Shown one piece after another: positions 52,023 through 61,102 of a stretch of 64,000 nucleotides of DNA. Made by a program: the position numbers and the translations under genes. The stretch comes from Blautia faecis. Its GTDB lineage: Bacteria; Bacillota; Clostridia; Lachnospirales; Lachnospiraceae. Each line of letters starts with the position of its first letter. The stretch's first letter is position 1. The stretch lies in NCBI RefSeq assembly GCF_020554845.1, contig NZ_JAJCIA010000017.1, forward strand, positions 1 through 64,000, read 5' to 3'. The notes under the pieces are model-generated. The model saw only the letters and a program-made list of their open reading frames with translations, was not told the origin of the DNA and ran no database searches.

Positions 52023-52038
52023 GTTAGTCTATGCTAAC
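52023..52038 (-). promoter_or_regulatory. GTTAG-N6-CTAAC box before ECF operon 1
   Basis: The repeat extends to six bases per arm (AGTTAG/CTAACT). On the minus strand a TAATAT with TGGCAA 17 bases before it lies just upstream, so the box would overlap the start of transcription and act as an operator. Confidence 0.65.
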
Positions 52039-52120
52039 TTAAACATATTACCATGTGAAAGATCCTTTTGCCACTCCGAAAAGCCATGCCTTCTGCAAAA
52101 TGCTCCAAAAAGCCAAAAAA

Positions 52121-52145
52121 TGACACCTCCATCCGGAAGGTGTCA
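52121..52145 (-). terminator. Terminator of the AraC gene (52159-53094)
   Basis: TGACACCT (52121-52128) pairs with AGGTGTCA (52138-52145) with further pairs inside; TTTTTT follows on the minus strand. It isolates ECF operon 1 from the AraC gene. Confidence 0.8.
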
Positions 52146-52158
52146 CTATGATTTTCTT

Positions 52159-53094
52159 CTACTTTTTTTCCTTTCGATAGGCACTTGGTCTGCAGCCTAT
52201 CACCGCATGGAATGCCTCTGAAAATTTGCTTGGATTCTGATAACCCATTTCCAGCGCAATTTCGCTGATTTTTTTATCTGACTGGCGCAAAAGCTGTGCC
52301 GCCCGATGCATTTTGTAACTACGCAAATATGCGTAAGGTGATTCGCCATAAATTTGCCTGAATCCATCTTTTAACTGTGTCAGACTTAAATTGTGCTCCA
52401 ATGCCAGTTCCTTCAGATTGGTCCGGTGTTCCATATCCTGTACCAGATGCTCCCTGACATGCTTGATCCGCTCCACAGTCACTCCCGAAATATAGTCCTG
52501 GTTCTCCTCAAAAAGAGTTTGTCTGAATTGGAAATGATAAAGGAGCTCCAAAATCTTCAGTCGCAAAAAGGGCAGAGACGGACGATCCAGATGTGTATAC
52601 AGTTCCTGATATACATGCTCTATTTCCGCATTGCGGCGAAATACCGGGGATCTTGATTCAAGAGAATATTTCTCTGTGATTGCCTCCGCACTGATTTGAA
52701 AGGCCTGAAGCTCCGGTACATCCTTCATGACCTCCGGAAACAAAATAATAGTGGACCCATAAAAGTAGTTCAAGGGGAAGGAAGACGCGATTGGCGGGTG
52801 CATCTGGCTGTTCAGGGTAATATCGCCTTCTCCCAAATAGAGATAATTCCGGCTGTCAAACGCACATTCAAACCGCCCCTTCCGGCAATGATTGATCCCG
52901 ATTACATTCTGCTTTTCACCGCTTCGGAAACAGCTCTCAGAAGAAAAATCTACAACCATGAGCTGTACTCCCGGAAAAATGTCATACAGCCACATATCGG
53001 CGGTGCCATCCTTTACCTGAAAATCCACATAGGTCACAAAGGATTCCTTCCCCGGTATTTTTTTGTCCTGTCTTAAATAATTCAATTTCTCCAT
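52159..53094 (-). CDS. AraC-family regulator of ECF operon 1 (311 aa)
   Basis: The C-terminal 100 residues carry two helix-turn-helix motifs (L-A-L-E-H-N-L-S-L-T-Q-L-K-D-G-F and I-A-L-E-M-G-Y-Q-N-P-S-K-F-S-E-A-F). The N-terminal part (C-R-K-G-R-F-E-C-A-F, G-E-G-D-I-T-L-N) is a cupin-like sensing domain as in YbtA/PchR-type siderophore-responsive activators. AGGAG precedes the ATG. It lies between the shortened methyltransferase gene (48 bases upstream) and ECF operon 1, and likely senses the compound that operon 1 imports. That role is inference from the layout. Confidence 0.88.
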   Translation of the reverse strand: MEKLNYLRQDKKIPGKESFVTYVDFQVKDGTADMWLYDIFPGVQLMVVDFSSESCFRSGEKQNVIGINHCRKGRFECAFDSRNYLYLGEGDITLNSQMHPPIASSFPLNYFYGSTIILFPEVMKDVPELQAFQISAEAITEKYSLESRSPVFRRNAEIEHVYQELYTHLDRPSLPFLRLKILELLYHFQFRQTLFEENQDYISGVTVERIKHVREHLVQDMEHRTNLKELALEHNLSLTQLKDGFRQIYGESPYAYLRSYKMHRAAQLLRQSDKKISEIALEMGYQNPSKFSEAFHAVIGCRPSAYRKEKK

Positions 53095-53142
53095 GGCTGA
53101 CGCATCTCCTATGACAAAGCTGAATGGCAGTTTATATCTATC

Positions 53143-53637
53143 CTATTTTCTCAGTATTACCAGCTTGTTAGAAAGGTTTTTAACAGGCTGTATCCATCCC
53201 AGCAACTTATAGACAGGATACAGTTCCTTCATCCCTTCGACCAAACTCACATCCTCGATCCATGTAAGCCCCGACACTATGCTCTCCAGTTCCTTACCGC
53301 TTTTCAGGCCCCAGGTAAAGCGAGCCTGTCCATTATCCAGCCGGTAGACCCGTGTATCCAGGCCACAGGCGATATTAACAACAGTTGCATCCGGATGTTC
53401 CTCTAAAAAGGCACCCACCATCTGATCCAACAGAATGGTGCGGGCAATCACACCGCTGCTCATGGCAGCATCCTTCTCCGCCTTGGAAAAGTCATAGTCC
53501 AGCTGCTTCACGATCTCTATAGCCTTCGCATCATAAAATTTATGTTCCTTCTTCTGAGAATGGGCCGCCCGGGCAAACAGAGTCTGCAGCATGGTTTCCG
53601 GGACACCATGAATCTTTACTTTTTCCATATCTGTCAT
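53143..53637 (-). pseudogene. PPM1/LCM-type methyltransferase with large internal deletion
   Basis: The start (L-F-A-R-A-A-H-S-Q, I-V-K-Q-L-D-Y-D-F-S-K-A-E) and SAM motif I (V-V-N-I-A-C-G-L-D-T-R-V) are normal for the family. After Y-R-L-D-N-G-Q-A-R-F the sequence jumps to T-W-G-L-K-S-G-K-E-L-E and then reads the usual C-terminus. About 100 codons, including the acidic turn and the motifs after it, are missing, although the frame is kept; the protein is 164 residues against about 270 for the family. Probably inactive. A box like those before the ECF operons stands 20 bases before the start. Confidence 0.72.
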
Positions 53638-53656
53638 GTATGAGTGCCCCCTTATG

Positions 53657-53672
53657 GTTAGCTAAAACTAAT
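53657..53672 (-). promoter_or_regulatory. GTTAG-N6-CTAAt box before the methyltransferase-AraC unit
   Basis: One base differs from the exact repeat, but the arms extend to nine bases (TATGGTTAG / CTAATCATA, one mismatch). A TATGAT lies just upstream on the minus strand, placing the box over the transcription start. Confidence 0.6.
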
Positions 53673-53738
53673 CATAGTTTACAACACCAACCTGGAAAAG
53701 TCAATTTGTATTCCTTGTGTAGCTAGGGCCATGATGGA

Positions 53739-54353
53739 TCACACCATGAATGGAGGTTCAGCCGTGGCCTTTTTCTGTTTTTCTTTGCGGATACAGCCAT
53801 TTTTCCACCTTCTAATTGTAGTATTAGTAGAGGGAGAAATAGAAGGTAGGGTTTCGATAGCAAGCGAGTACCCGCTTGCGATTTTTCGGATTTTCAGGTC
53901 CATTGCCCGAAAATGAAAAATGCTTGTTGGTATAATCCCAAACCCTTGCGGGATATGTACCCTTTCCATAGCTGCTACAAATTCACTGACTGTTGTGGAT
54001 TCAATCAAATAGTATCCCATGATGAACCCTGGTAACATATGTGTGTAAATGCCAATAGCTGCACCCAAGACAAAATTCCATGTTCCAGTTAACAATGGCA
54101 ATACCGTCAGCTCTAACGCAAATAAGACAGCATACATCGCGGAGAATTTCAGAACGCTTTTCCATCGTTTCGATAAGAGCAGCAAGCACATAGGGAACGC
54201 CATCAGGCAGGGCCGTATAACAGTCATAATTCCGCCTGTTCCTCCTGCCACCATAATGGTACTGACGGTAACAGTAAGAAAAATTTTAGTGCGTGGGTCT
54301 ATTGGGATGATTGCCTTTTTTTCAAAAGGTAATCCTGTGGTTTCTGCCATCAT
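53739..54353 (-). pseudogene. ECF T component, truncated (degenerate system 3)
   Basis: Residues 1 to about 140 match EcfT (I-D-P-R-T-K-I-F-L-T-V-T-V, then S-T-T-V-S-E-F-V-A-A-M-E-R-V-H-I-P). After G-I-I-P-T-S-I-F the sequence leaves the family, and the A-R-G-type coupling motif never appears. The tail of about 60 residues is unrelated sequence. No ATPase or half-transporter genes follow, so system 3 seems dead unless the S component borrows another T. The start overlaps the S stop by four bases. Confidence 0.68.
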
Positions 54354-54934
54354 ACAATGCCTGCTTTTTCAAAATGTTTCTTCAATACGGCCTTACCAAG
54401 TAATGCACCCAGGATGCCGCCGAGGAATGTAACAACAAACAGAACTGGGAACATCCAACCAGGCGTATAAGACATCAGCGTATCGACATACTCCTGCCCA
54501 TAACTGCTGACAAGAGAATCAAAGAACTCGGTACGGGTCAGAAACATCCGGCTCACAAAACCCATAATCCACAGGGAAAATACACCGTTACCCAACAGGG
54601 TGAATTTCCAGCTTTTATATTTGCCAGATTTCATAATAAGGTCAGCCGCAACACCGAAAACAATACCGAAAATTAAAACCAAGACGCCGCTGCCGATCAG
54701 CATATTCAGCAATCCAAGGATAATGCCAGACAGTGTTACCATGCCAAACTTTTTTACCTTTGTAAGATACAGCATAAAAGGGATGCCGCAAATAATCGGG
54801 CAAACCAGCCCAAGCAGGGGAATGAAAATTGGTATATATCCCAACATCATACCTGCAAAGAACAAAACAAAGTAGATGGCTGTGAAGATACCAACATTGA
54901 TTAGGTCTTTTGCCTGTAACTTATTCTTTTCCAT
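54350..54934 (-). CDS. ECF transporter S component (MptD/Trep_Strep type), system 3
   Basis: A 194-residue membrane protein. Start K-L-Q-A-K-D-L-I-N-V-G-I-F-T-A-I-Y and end G-K-A-V-L-K-K-H-F-E-K-A-G-I are almost the same as in the S component at 61843-62427, so these two are close paralogues while the one of operon 1 is more distant. It seems intact. GGAGGA lies six bases before ATG 54934, and a GTTAG-N6-CTAAC box is 16 bases upstream of that. Confidence 0.88.
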   Translation of the reverse strand: MEKNKLQAKDLINVGIFTAIYFVLFFAGMMLGYIPIFIPLLGLVCPIICGIPFMLYLTKVKKFGMVTLSGIILGLLNMLIGSGVLVLIFGIVFGVAADLIMKSGKYKSWKFTLLGNGVFSLWIMGFVSRMFLTRTEFFDSLVSSYGQEYVDTLMSYTPGWMFPVLFVVTFLGGILGALLGKAVLKKHFEKAGIV

Positions 54935-54950
54935 AGGTATTCCTCCAAAG

Positions 54951-54966
54951 GTTAGCACAATCTAAC
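54951..54966 (-). promoter_or_regulatory. GTTAG-N6-CTAAC box before system 3
   Basis: Exact repeat, six-base arms (GGTTAG/CTAACC), between a weak TTTACA/TAACCT promoter-like pair and the ribosome-binding site. Confidence 0.62.
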
Positions 54967-55373
54967 CCATTCTGTAAAAATTTGTGCAGAACGATTCTGC
55001 ACATCTATACTATACAAGAATCAGAACATCAGCGCCACTCTGAACGGTTCAAAATCGCTCCAAATGGTTTTGGGTTTTATCTAAGCTCGACATTCCCCAA
55101 TATCTGTTCTTAAATAATGTTGTCATTCCATACCCTAAACTTCATAATATTCACCTTCAATTAATCTCTTCTTACTTGCCACAATAATACTCCATTAAAT
55201 CAAAACATTTTTCTATTATCTAGACATCGGATATTTTTTTATTATGCCGCAAACATTTCCTTTCTACGCTCCACATCAGTTTCTTTGTTTTTTAGTTTTC
55301 ATTTTGTTTCCCGCTTTCCTGCTCGTTTTATAATCTATCCGATCAAAGGCTCTTCTTGTCTTTTTTCTCCTTC

Positions 55374-55451
55374 CGCCAGCCTGAACATAAAAAAAGACAC
55401 CAAAAAACAATTCTTTGCTTTTGATGTCATTTCTGTCTTTTCAGGCTGGCG
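55374..55451. repeat. Long imperfect hairpin in a gene-free stretch
   Basis: CGCCAGCCTGAA (55374-55385) and TTCAGGCTGGCG (55440-55451) are exact reverse complements. Inside them AAAAAGACA and TGTCTTT, then CAAAA and TTTTG, also pair. The result is a rod of about 78 bases. The gene-free stretch 54967-55687 holds this, a second terminator at 55511-55542, and otherwise AT-rich sequence in which I see no gene. Confidence 0.5.
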
Positions 55452-55510
55452 CCTGAACCAATATTACAGAAGCCCGAACGGACTTCTTCGGTGCGTTTTG
55501 CACAATCTGT

Positions 55511-55542
55511 TTTCAAATCCCGGACCACTCCGGGATTTGAAA
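55511..55542 (-). terminator. Terminator of ECF/ABC operon 2
   Basis: TTTCAAATCCCGGA (55511-55524) and TCCGGGATTTGAAA (55529-55542) are exact reverse complements with a four-base loop. It is about 145 bases beyond the DtxR stop, with no other gene between. Confidence 0.78.
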
Positions 55543-55687
55543 TTTCTTATTCAGAATATTTCCTGAATGAAACTGTTTACACATTTATCATAGCACCAGA
55601 TTTTGTTTGCGTCAACATTTCAAGCACAATATATAGATAATATCTGTTAATTAGATGCAAATTTCTGTGCTAAATAATTCATTCAAG

Positions 55688-56068
55688 TTATGCTGTATCA
55701 TTGCTCTGTTTTTCAACCGAAGCTTTCAATTTCTGAAAAGCCTCTTCGCTGATTGCATGTTCTATCCGACAGGCATCCCTTTCTGCGGTTTCCCGATCAA
55801 CCCCGACAGCTACAAGCTGCTCCGTAAAGAACTGATGGCGTTCATAAATTTTCTCAGCAACCTCCCGCCCGTCTTCGGTCAGATGGAAATATCCATCTTC
55901 ATCCACGGTCAGAAAACCGCCATTCTTTAACACGCCTACTGCATGGCTGATACTCGGTTTACTGAATCCCATGTGCCGGGCAAGATCAACGGAACGAACC
56001 ATGACTTTTTTCTTTTGCAATACAAGGACTGCTTCTAAATAGTCCTCGCCCGACGCATAAATCTTCAT
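55688..56068 (-). CDS. DtxR/MntR-family metal-dependent repressor (126 aa)
   Basis: A short DtxR-type regulator lacking the C-terminal SH3-like domain. The winged helix-turn-helix is at residues 5-65 (V-D-L-A-R-H-M-G-F-S-K-P-S-I-S-H-A-V). Likely metal ligands are D9, E12, H78, C100, E103 and H104. D9 matches MntR D8, while the Cys in A-C-R-I-E-H matches DtxR C102, so the metal preference (Fe or Mn) is not obvious. It is the last gene of ECF operon 2 and probably represses it when metal is plentiful, through the GTTAG-N6-CTAAC boxes. Operon 1 has only a stub of such a gene. Confidence 0.93.
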   Translation of the reverse strand: MKIYASGEDYLEAVLVLQKKKVMVRSVDLARHMGFSKPSISHAVGVLKNGGFLTVDEDGYFHLTEDGREVAEKIYERHQFFTEQLVAVGVDRETAERDACRIEHAISEEAFQKLKASVEKQSNDTA

Positions 56069-56079
56069 TTCTGCCTCCC

Positions 56080-57861
56080 TTACTGTGCCAGTTTCCAGCC
56101 GATAGCCTCCTGTCTTGCGGATACGAAATCCGCATACAGGCCCTTCTGCTGGATCAGCTCTGCATGAGTGCCGCTCTGGACGATATGGGAATCATCCAAT
56201 ACCAATATCTGATCCGCGCCCCGGACGGTTTTCAGGCGGTGGGCGATCATAATAATGGTCTTGTCGTGCGTCAATTCCGCAATCGCCCGCTGCAATTCTT
56301 CTTCATTTTCCGGGTCAACGCTGCTTGTGGCTTCATCCAGAATGATAATCGGGGCGTTTTTCAGTATGGCACGGGCAATAGAAATGCGCTGCTTCTCACC
56401 GCCGGACAGGGTTCCGCCGCCCTCCCCGATCAACGTATCATACCCATCGGGCAGGGCGGAAATAAATTCATGGCAGCAAGCCTTTTTCGCCGCCTCTATG
56501 ACCTGTTCGTGCGTGGCGTCCGGACAGCCGAATTTGATGTTGTTCTCAATAGAATCGGCAAACAGATACACGTTCTGGAATACCATGCTGATATTCTTCA
56601 TCAGGCTGTCCAGCTTGAAATCCCGCACATCTTTGCCGCCAACCGTAATCCTCCCGGCGTCTACATCCCAAAACCGGGCAATTAAGTTGCACATAGTCGT
56701 CTTGCCAGAACCGGACGGGCCGACAATGGCAGTGGTCGTTCCGGCAGGGATCGTAAAGCTGACATGATCCAGAATTTTTCGGTCTGCGTGGCCCAGACCA
56801 CCTTCTCTGTCTGCTCCGCAGCCATTCACCTTGTAGGAAAAGTCCACGTTATCAAATACGATTTCCGAGGATGCCGGAACCACATCCGCCCCCTTTTCAT
56901 TCATGACCGGCGTATCGTCAATAGAGTTTGCCGTATCCATAGAAGCCGCCAGCATTTGCAGCAGGGAGGCCATGTTTCCGGCGTTTTCCAGATCATTGAA
57001 CACCATAAAGGAAGCGACCACCAAAATCACGCCATAGGCCAATGACAGGGAAGCGTTCAGCCAGAAGTAAATGGAGGCCAGGGGCAGCAAAACACTGAAC
57101 ACCCGGACAACAACCTGTTTCAGGGCATCATAGGGGACACTGGCTTTTGTCAATTTCAGATTGTCCCGGCAGCTTGCCTTGATTGCGCTGTCAATGGACT
57201 GTGTGCTGTCCTTCTCCATACCGAAGGCTTTCACGATCCCCATCCCCTGGATATACTCCAGGACGGATTCCACAAGGCTTTCCTGTGTATGCTGCCGTAC
57301 TCCGCTTAAGCACGCAGATTTACGGAGCGCAAGCTCCGCCGCTACAAGATAAAGCAGGACGCCAATAGCGGCAATCAGACCGATCCTCCAGTCAAAAACC
57401 AGCAGGACGATGACAAGCGCCACCGAATTGAAAAATCCGCCCAACACAGATACCAGCACACGCGCCGCCGAATTTTCCACATCCCCTAACGTGGTGGTAA
57501 CGATAGCGGTAATGTTCCCGATACTGTTCTTGTTAAAATATCCCATCGGAATGTAACGTAGCCGGTCTCCGATATGGATACGCTTTTCCGCTACCATACA
57601 GTAGCCGGTTTCCGTCTGCTCCATCGTGGAGAAATAGGTCGTGATGATCCTTCCAACCAGGGAAACAGCCATGATGCCCAAAGAAATCCAGATAAACCGT
57701 CTGTCCCGGTTATCGGATACCAGCGCCTCCACCACGATAAAGAGGGCGGCAAACTGTAAAGCTGCAAACAGGCCGGAGAGGAACGCAAACAGCAGGGATT
57801 TTTTCAGCAGTCCCTCTTTGCTGCCAGCAAACGCAATAATTTTTTTCAATGTTCCATACAT
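56080..57861 (-). CDS. ABC half-transporter 2 of operon 2 (YbtQ/IrtB-like)
   Basis: A 593-residue exporter-fold half-transporter: six spans, then an ATPase domain with G-P-S-G-S-G-K-T-T, L-S-G-G-E-K-Q-R-I and I-I-L-D-E-A-T-S. A short insertion (C-G-A-D-R-E-G-G-L-G) lies before Walker A. Start 57861 has GGGGGT upstream. It forms the second half of the presumed heterodimer with 57876-59621 and precedes DtxR by 11 bases. Import of a metallophore is inferred from the operon, as for YbtPQ. Confidence 0.9.
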   Translation of the reverse strand: MYGTLKKIIAFAGSKEGLLKKSLLFAFLSGLFAALQFAALFIVVEALVSDNRDRRFIWISLGIMAVSLVGRIITTYFSTMEQTETGYCMVAEKRIHIGDRLRYIPMGYFNKNSIGNITAIVTTTLGDVENSAARVLVSVLGGFFNSVALVIVLLVFDWRIGLIAAIGVLLYLVAAELALRKSACLSGVRQHTQESLVESVLEYIQGMGIVKAFGMEKDSTQSIDSAIKASCRDNLKLTKASVPYDALKQVVVRVFSVLLPLASIYFWLNASLSLAYGVILVVASFMVFNDLENAGNMASLLQMLAASMDTANSIDDTPVMNEKGADVVPASSEIVFDNVDFSYKVNGCGADREGGLGHADRKILDHVSFTIPAGTTTAIVGPSGSGKTTMCNLIARFWDVDAGRITVGGKDVRDFKLDSLMKNISMVFQNVYLFADSIENNIKFGCPDATHEQVIEAAKKACCHEFISALPDGYDTLIGEGGGTLSGGEKQRISIARAILKNAPIIILDEATSSVDPENEEELQRAIAELTHDKTIIMIAHRLKTVRGADQILVLDDSHIVQSGTHAELIQQKGLYADFVSARQEAIGWKLAQ

Positions 57862-57875
57862 TTGACAACACCCCC

Positions 57876-59621
57876 TTACATCTGATCCTTTGCGCCGATA
57901 TGCGCCTGCCACATATCCCGGTAAAGGGGACAGGTTTCCAGTAACTTATCATGCGTTCCCTGGGCATGGATAGTTCCGTCCTTCACAACCACGATATTAT
58001 CTGTATTGATGATGGTAGACAGCCGGTGGGCAATCACGATCAGCGTCTTGCCTGCCGTCAGGGCGGAGATTGCTTTCTGCACGACTGCCTCATTCTCCGG
58101 GTCAATGTAGGCGGTCGCCTCGTCCAAAATCACCACCGGTGCGCCTTTCAGCATGGCGCGTGCAATAGCGATCCTCTGACGTTCACCGCCGGAAAGATGG
58201 GAACCGGCGCTGCCGACAACGGTATCATACCCTTGATCCAGCTTACGGATAAAGGTGTCACAGCCACTTTGTTTTGCTGCCTGCTCCACCTCCGCATCTG
58301 TGGCGTCCGGCCTGCCCATGCGGATATTTTCCCGGATGCTGCGGTTAAACAGGTAATTATCCTGCGATACATAGGAAATCTGGGCGGCAATTTCAGACAG
58401 CGGTATCTCCTTCAGTTCATGGCCGCCCAGGGTAATACTGCCAGACGTAACATCCCAATACCCAGCGATCAGCTTCGCCACGGTAGATTTGCCGGAACCG
58501 GACGGTCCTACAAGGGCGGTCATGGTTCCCGGCTGGATGGAAAGGCTCACATCATGCAACACTTCGTTTTCCCCATCATAGGAAAAGGAAACATGGTCGA
58601 GTCCGATACTGGTATCTGCCAGATTTACCGGCGTATCTTTATGATCCAGTTCTTCCGCGTTCAATAGCTGGCTGATTTCCTCCACATTGGTTCCCAGTAC
58701 AGCCAGGTCATCCGTAAAGGTAAAGACGGACATGATCGGCCCCACAAGCCCCAGGGAGAAAATCACAATGGAGAGGAACGCAGATAATTCCAGGCTGCCG
58801 GACAGCCAGAAGGCAAACCCACAAGGCAGCACACAGATCAGCACTGAGGGAAGGATCGCATTGTAGGCACTCATGGTTTTCTGGTTTTCCCGCATCCATT
58901 CCACATAGTAATTCGCATTGTAATTCACGGCGTCCGAATATTTCTTGTATGAACCGGCCGACTGGCTGAACGCCTTGACAACTTCAATCCCGCCGATATA
59001 TTCCACAATGGCGTTCGCCATATCTTTCCCGGCTTTGACCGCGCCCTCCCATTTCTTTGGGTAACTCATCATACCGACAGACATTACGGCAAGACCGACT
59101 ACCAGCGTAACAAGGGACAACAGCGCCATGCGCCAGTCCATAATGAAAAGATACACGACAATTACCACCGGAACCAGGATGTTTGCGGTCATCTCCGGGA
59201 TGAGATGTGCAAACGTGGATTCCATCCCTTCCACCCGGTCAACAATCGTTGTTTTATACTGACCGGACGGAGTATCCAGGATCGTCCCCATCGGAACGCG
59301 GGCCAGTTTTCCTGTCAGCCTCCACCGGATATCCCGCAGCGTGTAATAGGCCGCTGTATGGGAAATAGTCGTTGACAGACTGGAAAACAGCACTTTCCCT
59401 AGGTAGCCGCAAAGTGCGACCATGCAACCTGTCACATAACGGGAAAAATCCTGCTCCCCGTCCAACATCATTGTGACGATATGCGCCACAATGAAATAAG
59501 GCACCATCTGACAGGCAACGCCCAAAACCGCAAGGACGACGCTGCCGATGAATTTCCCGTGATACGGTTTGCCCCAGCCCAATAAAACACTTATTGGCGA
59601 CGCTTTCTTTTCTTCCTTCAT
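57876..59621 (-). CDS. ABC half-transporter 1 of operon 2 (YbtP/IrtA-like)
   Basis: A 581-residue exporter-fold half-transporter. Six spans lie in residues 20-320, followed by G-P-S-G-S-G-K-S-T, L-S-G-G-E-R-Q-R-I and V-V-I-L-D-E-A-T-A. Its ATG overlaps the EcfA stop (ATGA), so it is coupled to the ECF ATPase; in operon 1 the same two parts are one polypeptide. No extra siderophore-interaction domain as in IrtA is present. Confidence 0.9.
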   Translation of the reverse strand: MKEEKKASPISVLLGWGKPYHGKFIGSVVLAVLGVACQMVPYFIVAHIVTMMLDGEQDFSRYVTGCMVALCGYLGKVLFSSLSTTISHTAAYYTLRDIRWRLTGKLARVPMGTILDTPSGQYKTTIVDRVEGMESTFAHLIPEMTANILVPVVIVVYLFIMDWRMALLSLVTLVVGLAVMSVGMMSYPKKWEGAVKAGKDMANAIVEYIGGIEVVKAFSQSAGSYKKYSDAVNYNANYYVEWMRENQKTMSAYNAILPSVLICVLPCGFAFWLSGSLELSAFLSIVIFSLGLVGPIMSVFTFTDDLAVLGTNVEEISQLLNAEELDHKDTPVNLADTSIGLDHVSFSYDGENEVLHDVSLSIQPGTMTALVGPSGSGKSTVAKLIAGYWDVTSGSITLGGHELKEIPLSEIAAQISYVSQDNYLFNRSIRENIRMGRPDATDAEVEQAAKQSGCDTFIRKLDQGYDTVVGSAGSHLSGGERQRIAIARAMLKGAPVVILDEATAYIDPENEAVVQKAISALTAGKTLIVIAHRLSTIINTDNIVVVKDGTIHAQGTHDKLLETCPLYRDMWQAHIGAKDQM

Positions 59622-61090
59622 TTTTCAGATACCCCCTTTATGAAGTATTCTCTTATTTTTCTGAGGCCATCTTCATCCATTCCGTACTGGTCAATAATCG
59701 AACCATCCTCAAGATGAATGATGTCCGTACAGCAATCTAAAATCAGTTCCAGGTCATGGGTAATGACATACACAGTGATTCCGGCATCCTTGACCTGCCG
59801 TAATACATTTGCAACCTCTTTCATATGCCTGTAATCAAGGCCGCTGGTCGGTTCATCAAAAAACAGGATCGAGCGTTTTGAAGCGATTACCGAAGCAATC
59901 GCAACCCTTTGTTTCTGGCCTCCGGACAGGGACATGGGATGCCTTTCCTTAAAATCCAGTAAATCTAACCGACTTAGGATTTCTTCTGCCCGCTTCTGGT
60001 TTGCTTCCTCCATACTGATCAGCACTTCATCAAGGACCGACTCGGTGAAAAGCTGATGATTTACCTCCTGCATGACCATATAGCAGGTATTCAGCCGGTC
60101 TTTCGGACGGTATTTCTTTCCGTTCCAGACAATCTCCCCACAGCGCTTCTCCAAGCCGCAGAAACAGCGTGAAAAAGTGGATTTCCCGGCGCCGTTATTC
60201 CCGATAATTCCAACGATCCGGTTCGTAGGGATTTCACAATCCATGATATGTAAGGTTTCCGGTTCGTTTTTATAGGCAAAGTGGAAATTACGAAGCGCAA
60301 GGGCGGTCTTTTCCTGCTGCGGTAAAACCGGAGGCAGGAGACGCTCCAAAGCAAACGTGCGCAGTCCCATATCGGAACGCTGCTGCTCCGTGAGCTGCTC
60401 AAATTCTGCCGCAGAATAATCATGACTCACCTGCCCGTCTGCCAGATAGATAAACCGATCCGCTAGACCGCGAAGATAATAAAGCCGATGTTCCGATACA
60501 ATGATTGTTTTCCCCTGCGATTTCCAAAACGCAAGAATCTTTCTCAAATCAAGGATGGAAGCCGTATCCAGGTTAGATGAGGGTTCGTCCATAACGAGAA
60601 CATCCGGTTCCATAATGGATACCCCGGCACAGGCAATCTTTTGTTTCTCCCCGCCAGATAAGTGGAAGATATTACGGTCCATCAGCTTCTCCAGCCGGAA
60701 GTCCCGAACCGTTTTTGCCAGCCGTTCCCGGATGTCTTTTTCTGGCTGTCCAAGATTTTCGCAGCCAAATGTAATTTCACTGGTGGTATCCACATTGAAA
60801 AACTGGGACCGGGGGTTTTGAAACACGCTGCCCACAACTGCAGCTGTATCGTAAAGGGGCTGTTCGGAAACCTTGGCTCCATTTACCCATACTTCTCCCG
60901 TCATCTTTCCCTCATAATAATGGGGGATCAGTCCATTAATCAGGCGGGTGACCGTAGTTTTTCCACACCCACTTTCACCGCAAAGGACAACAAACTGACC
61001 ATCCTCTATATTTAGATCAATATCCCGAACACCGCCGGTATTTTCATTCTCTTCTCCATAAGAAAATGAAATATGGTCAATCTTTATCAT
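59618..61090 (-). CDS. ECF ATPase with two NBDs (EcfA-like), operon 2
   Basis: A 490-residue soluble protein with two CbiO-type ATPase domains: G-E-S-G-C-G-K-T-T near residue 40 with L-S-G-G-E-K-Q-K-I, and G-N-N-G-A-G-K-S-T near residue 300 with L-S-G-G-Q-K-Q-R-V. Walker B motifs V-L-V-M-D-E-P-S-S and I-L-F-F-D-E-P-T-S are intact. It powers the ECF transporter made with the T and S proteins upstream. GGGGGT lies six bases before the ATG. Confidence 0.92.
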   Translation of the reverse strand: MIKIDHISFSYGEENENTGGVRDIDLNIEDGQFVVLCGESGCGKTTVTRLINGLIPHYYEGKMTGEVWVNGAKVSEQPLYDTAAVVGSVFQNPRSQFFNVDTTSEITFGCENLGQPEKDIRERLAKTVRDFRLEKLMDRNIFHLSGGEKQKIACAGVSIMEPDVLVMDEPSSNLDTASILDLRKILAFWKSQGKTIIVSEHRLYYLRGLADRFIYLADGQVSHDYSAAEFEQLTEQQRSDMGLRTFALERLLPPVLPQQEKTALALRNFHFAYKNEPETLHIMDCEIPTNRIVGIIGNNGAGKSTFSRCFCGLEKRCGEIVWNGKKYRPKDRLNTCYMVMQEVNHQLFTESVLDEVLISMEEANQKRAEEILSRLDLLDFKERHPMSLSGGQKQRVAIASVIASKRSILFFDEPTSGLDYRHMKEVANVLRQVKDAGITVYVITHDLELILDCCTDIIHLEDGSIIDQYGMDEDGLRKIREYFIKGVSEK

Positions 61091-61102
61091 AAGCTCACCC
61101 CC

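Noticed and set aside
53731..53916. A small plus-strand frame under the truncated T gene
   Set aside because: No ribosome-binding site and antisense to the unrelated tail of the T gene; nothing recognisable.
55285..55566. A 93-codon plus-strand frame
   Set aside because: It passes through two strong hairpins and shows no protein-like pattern.
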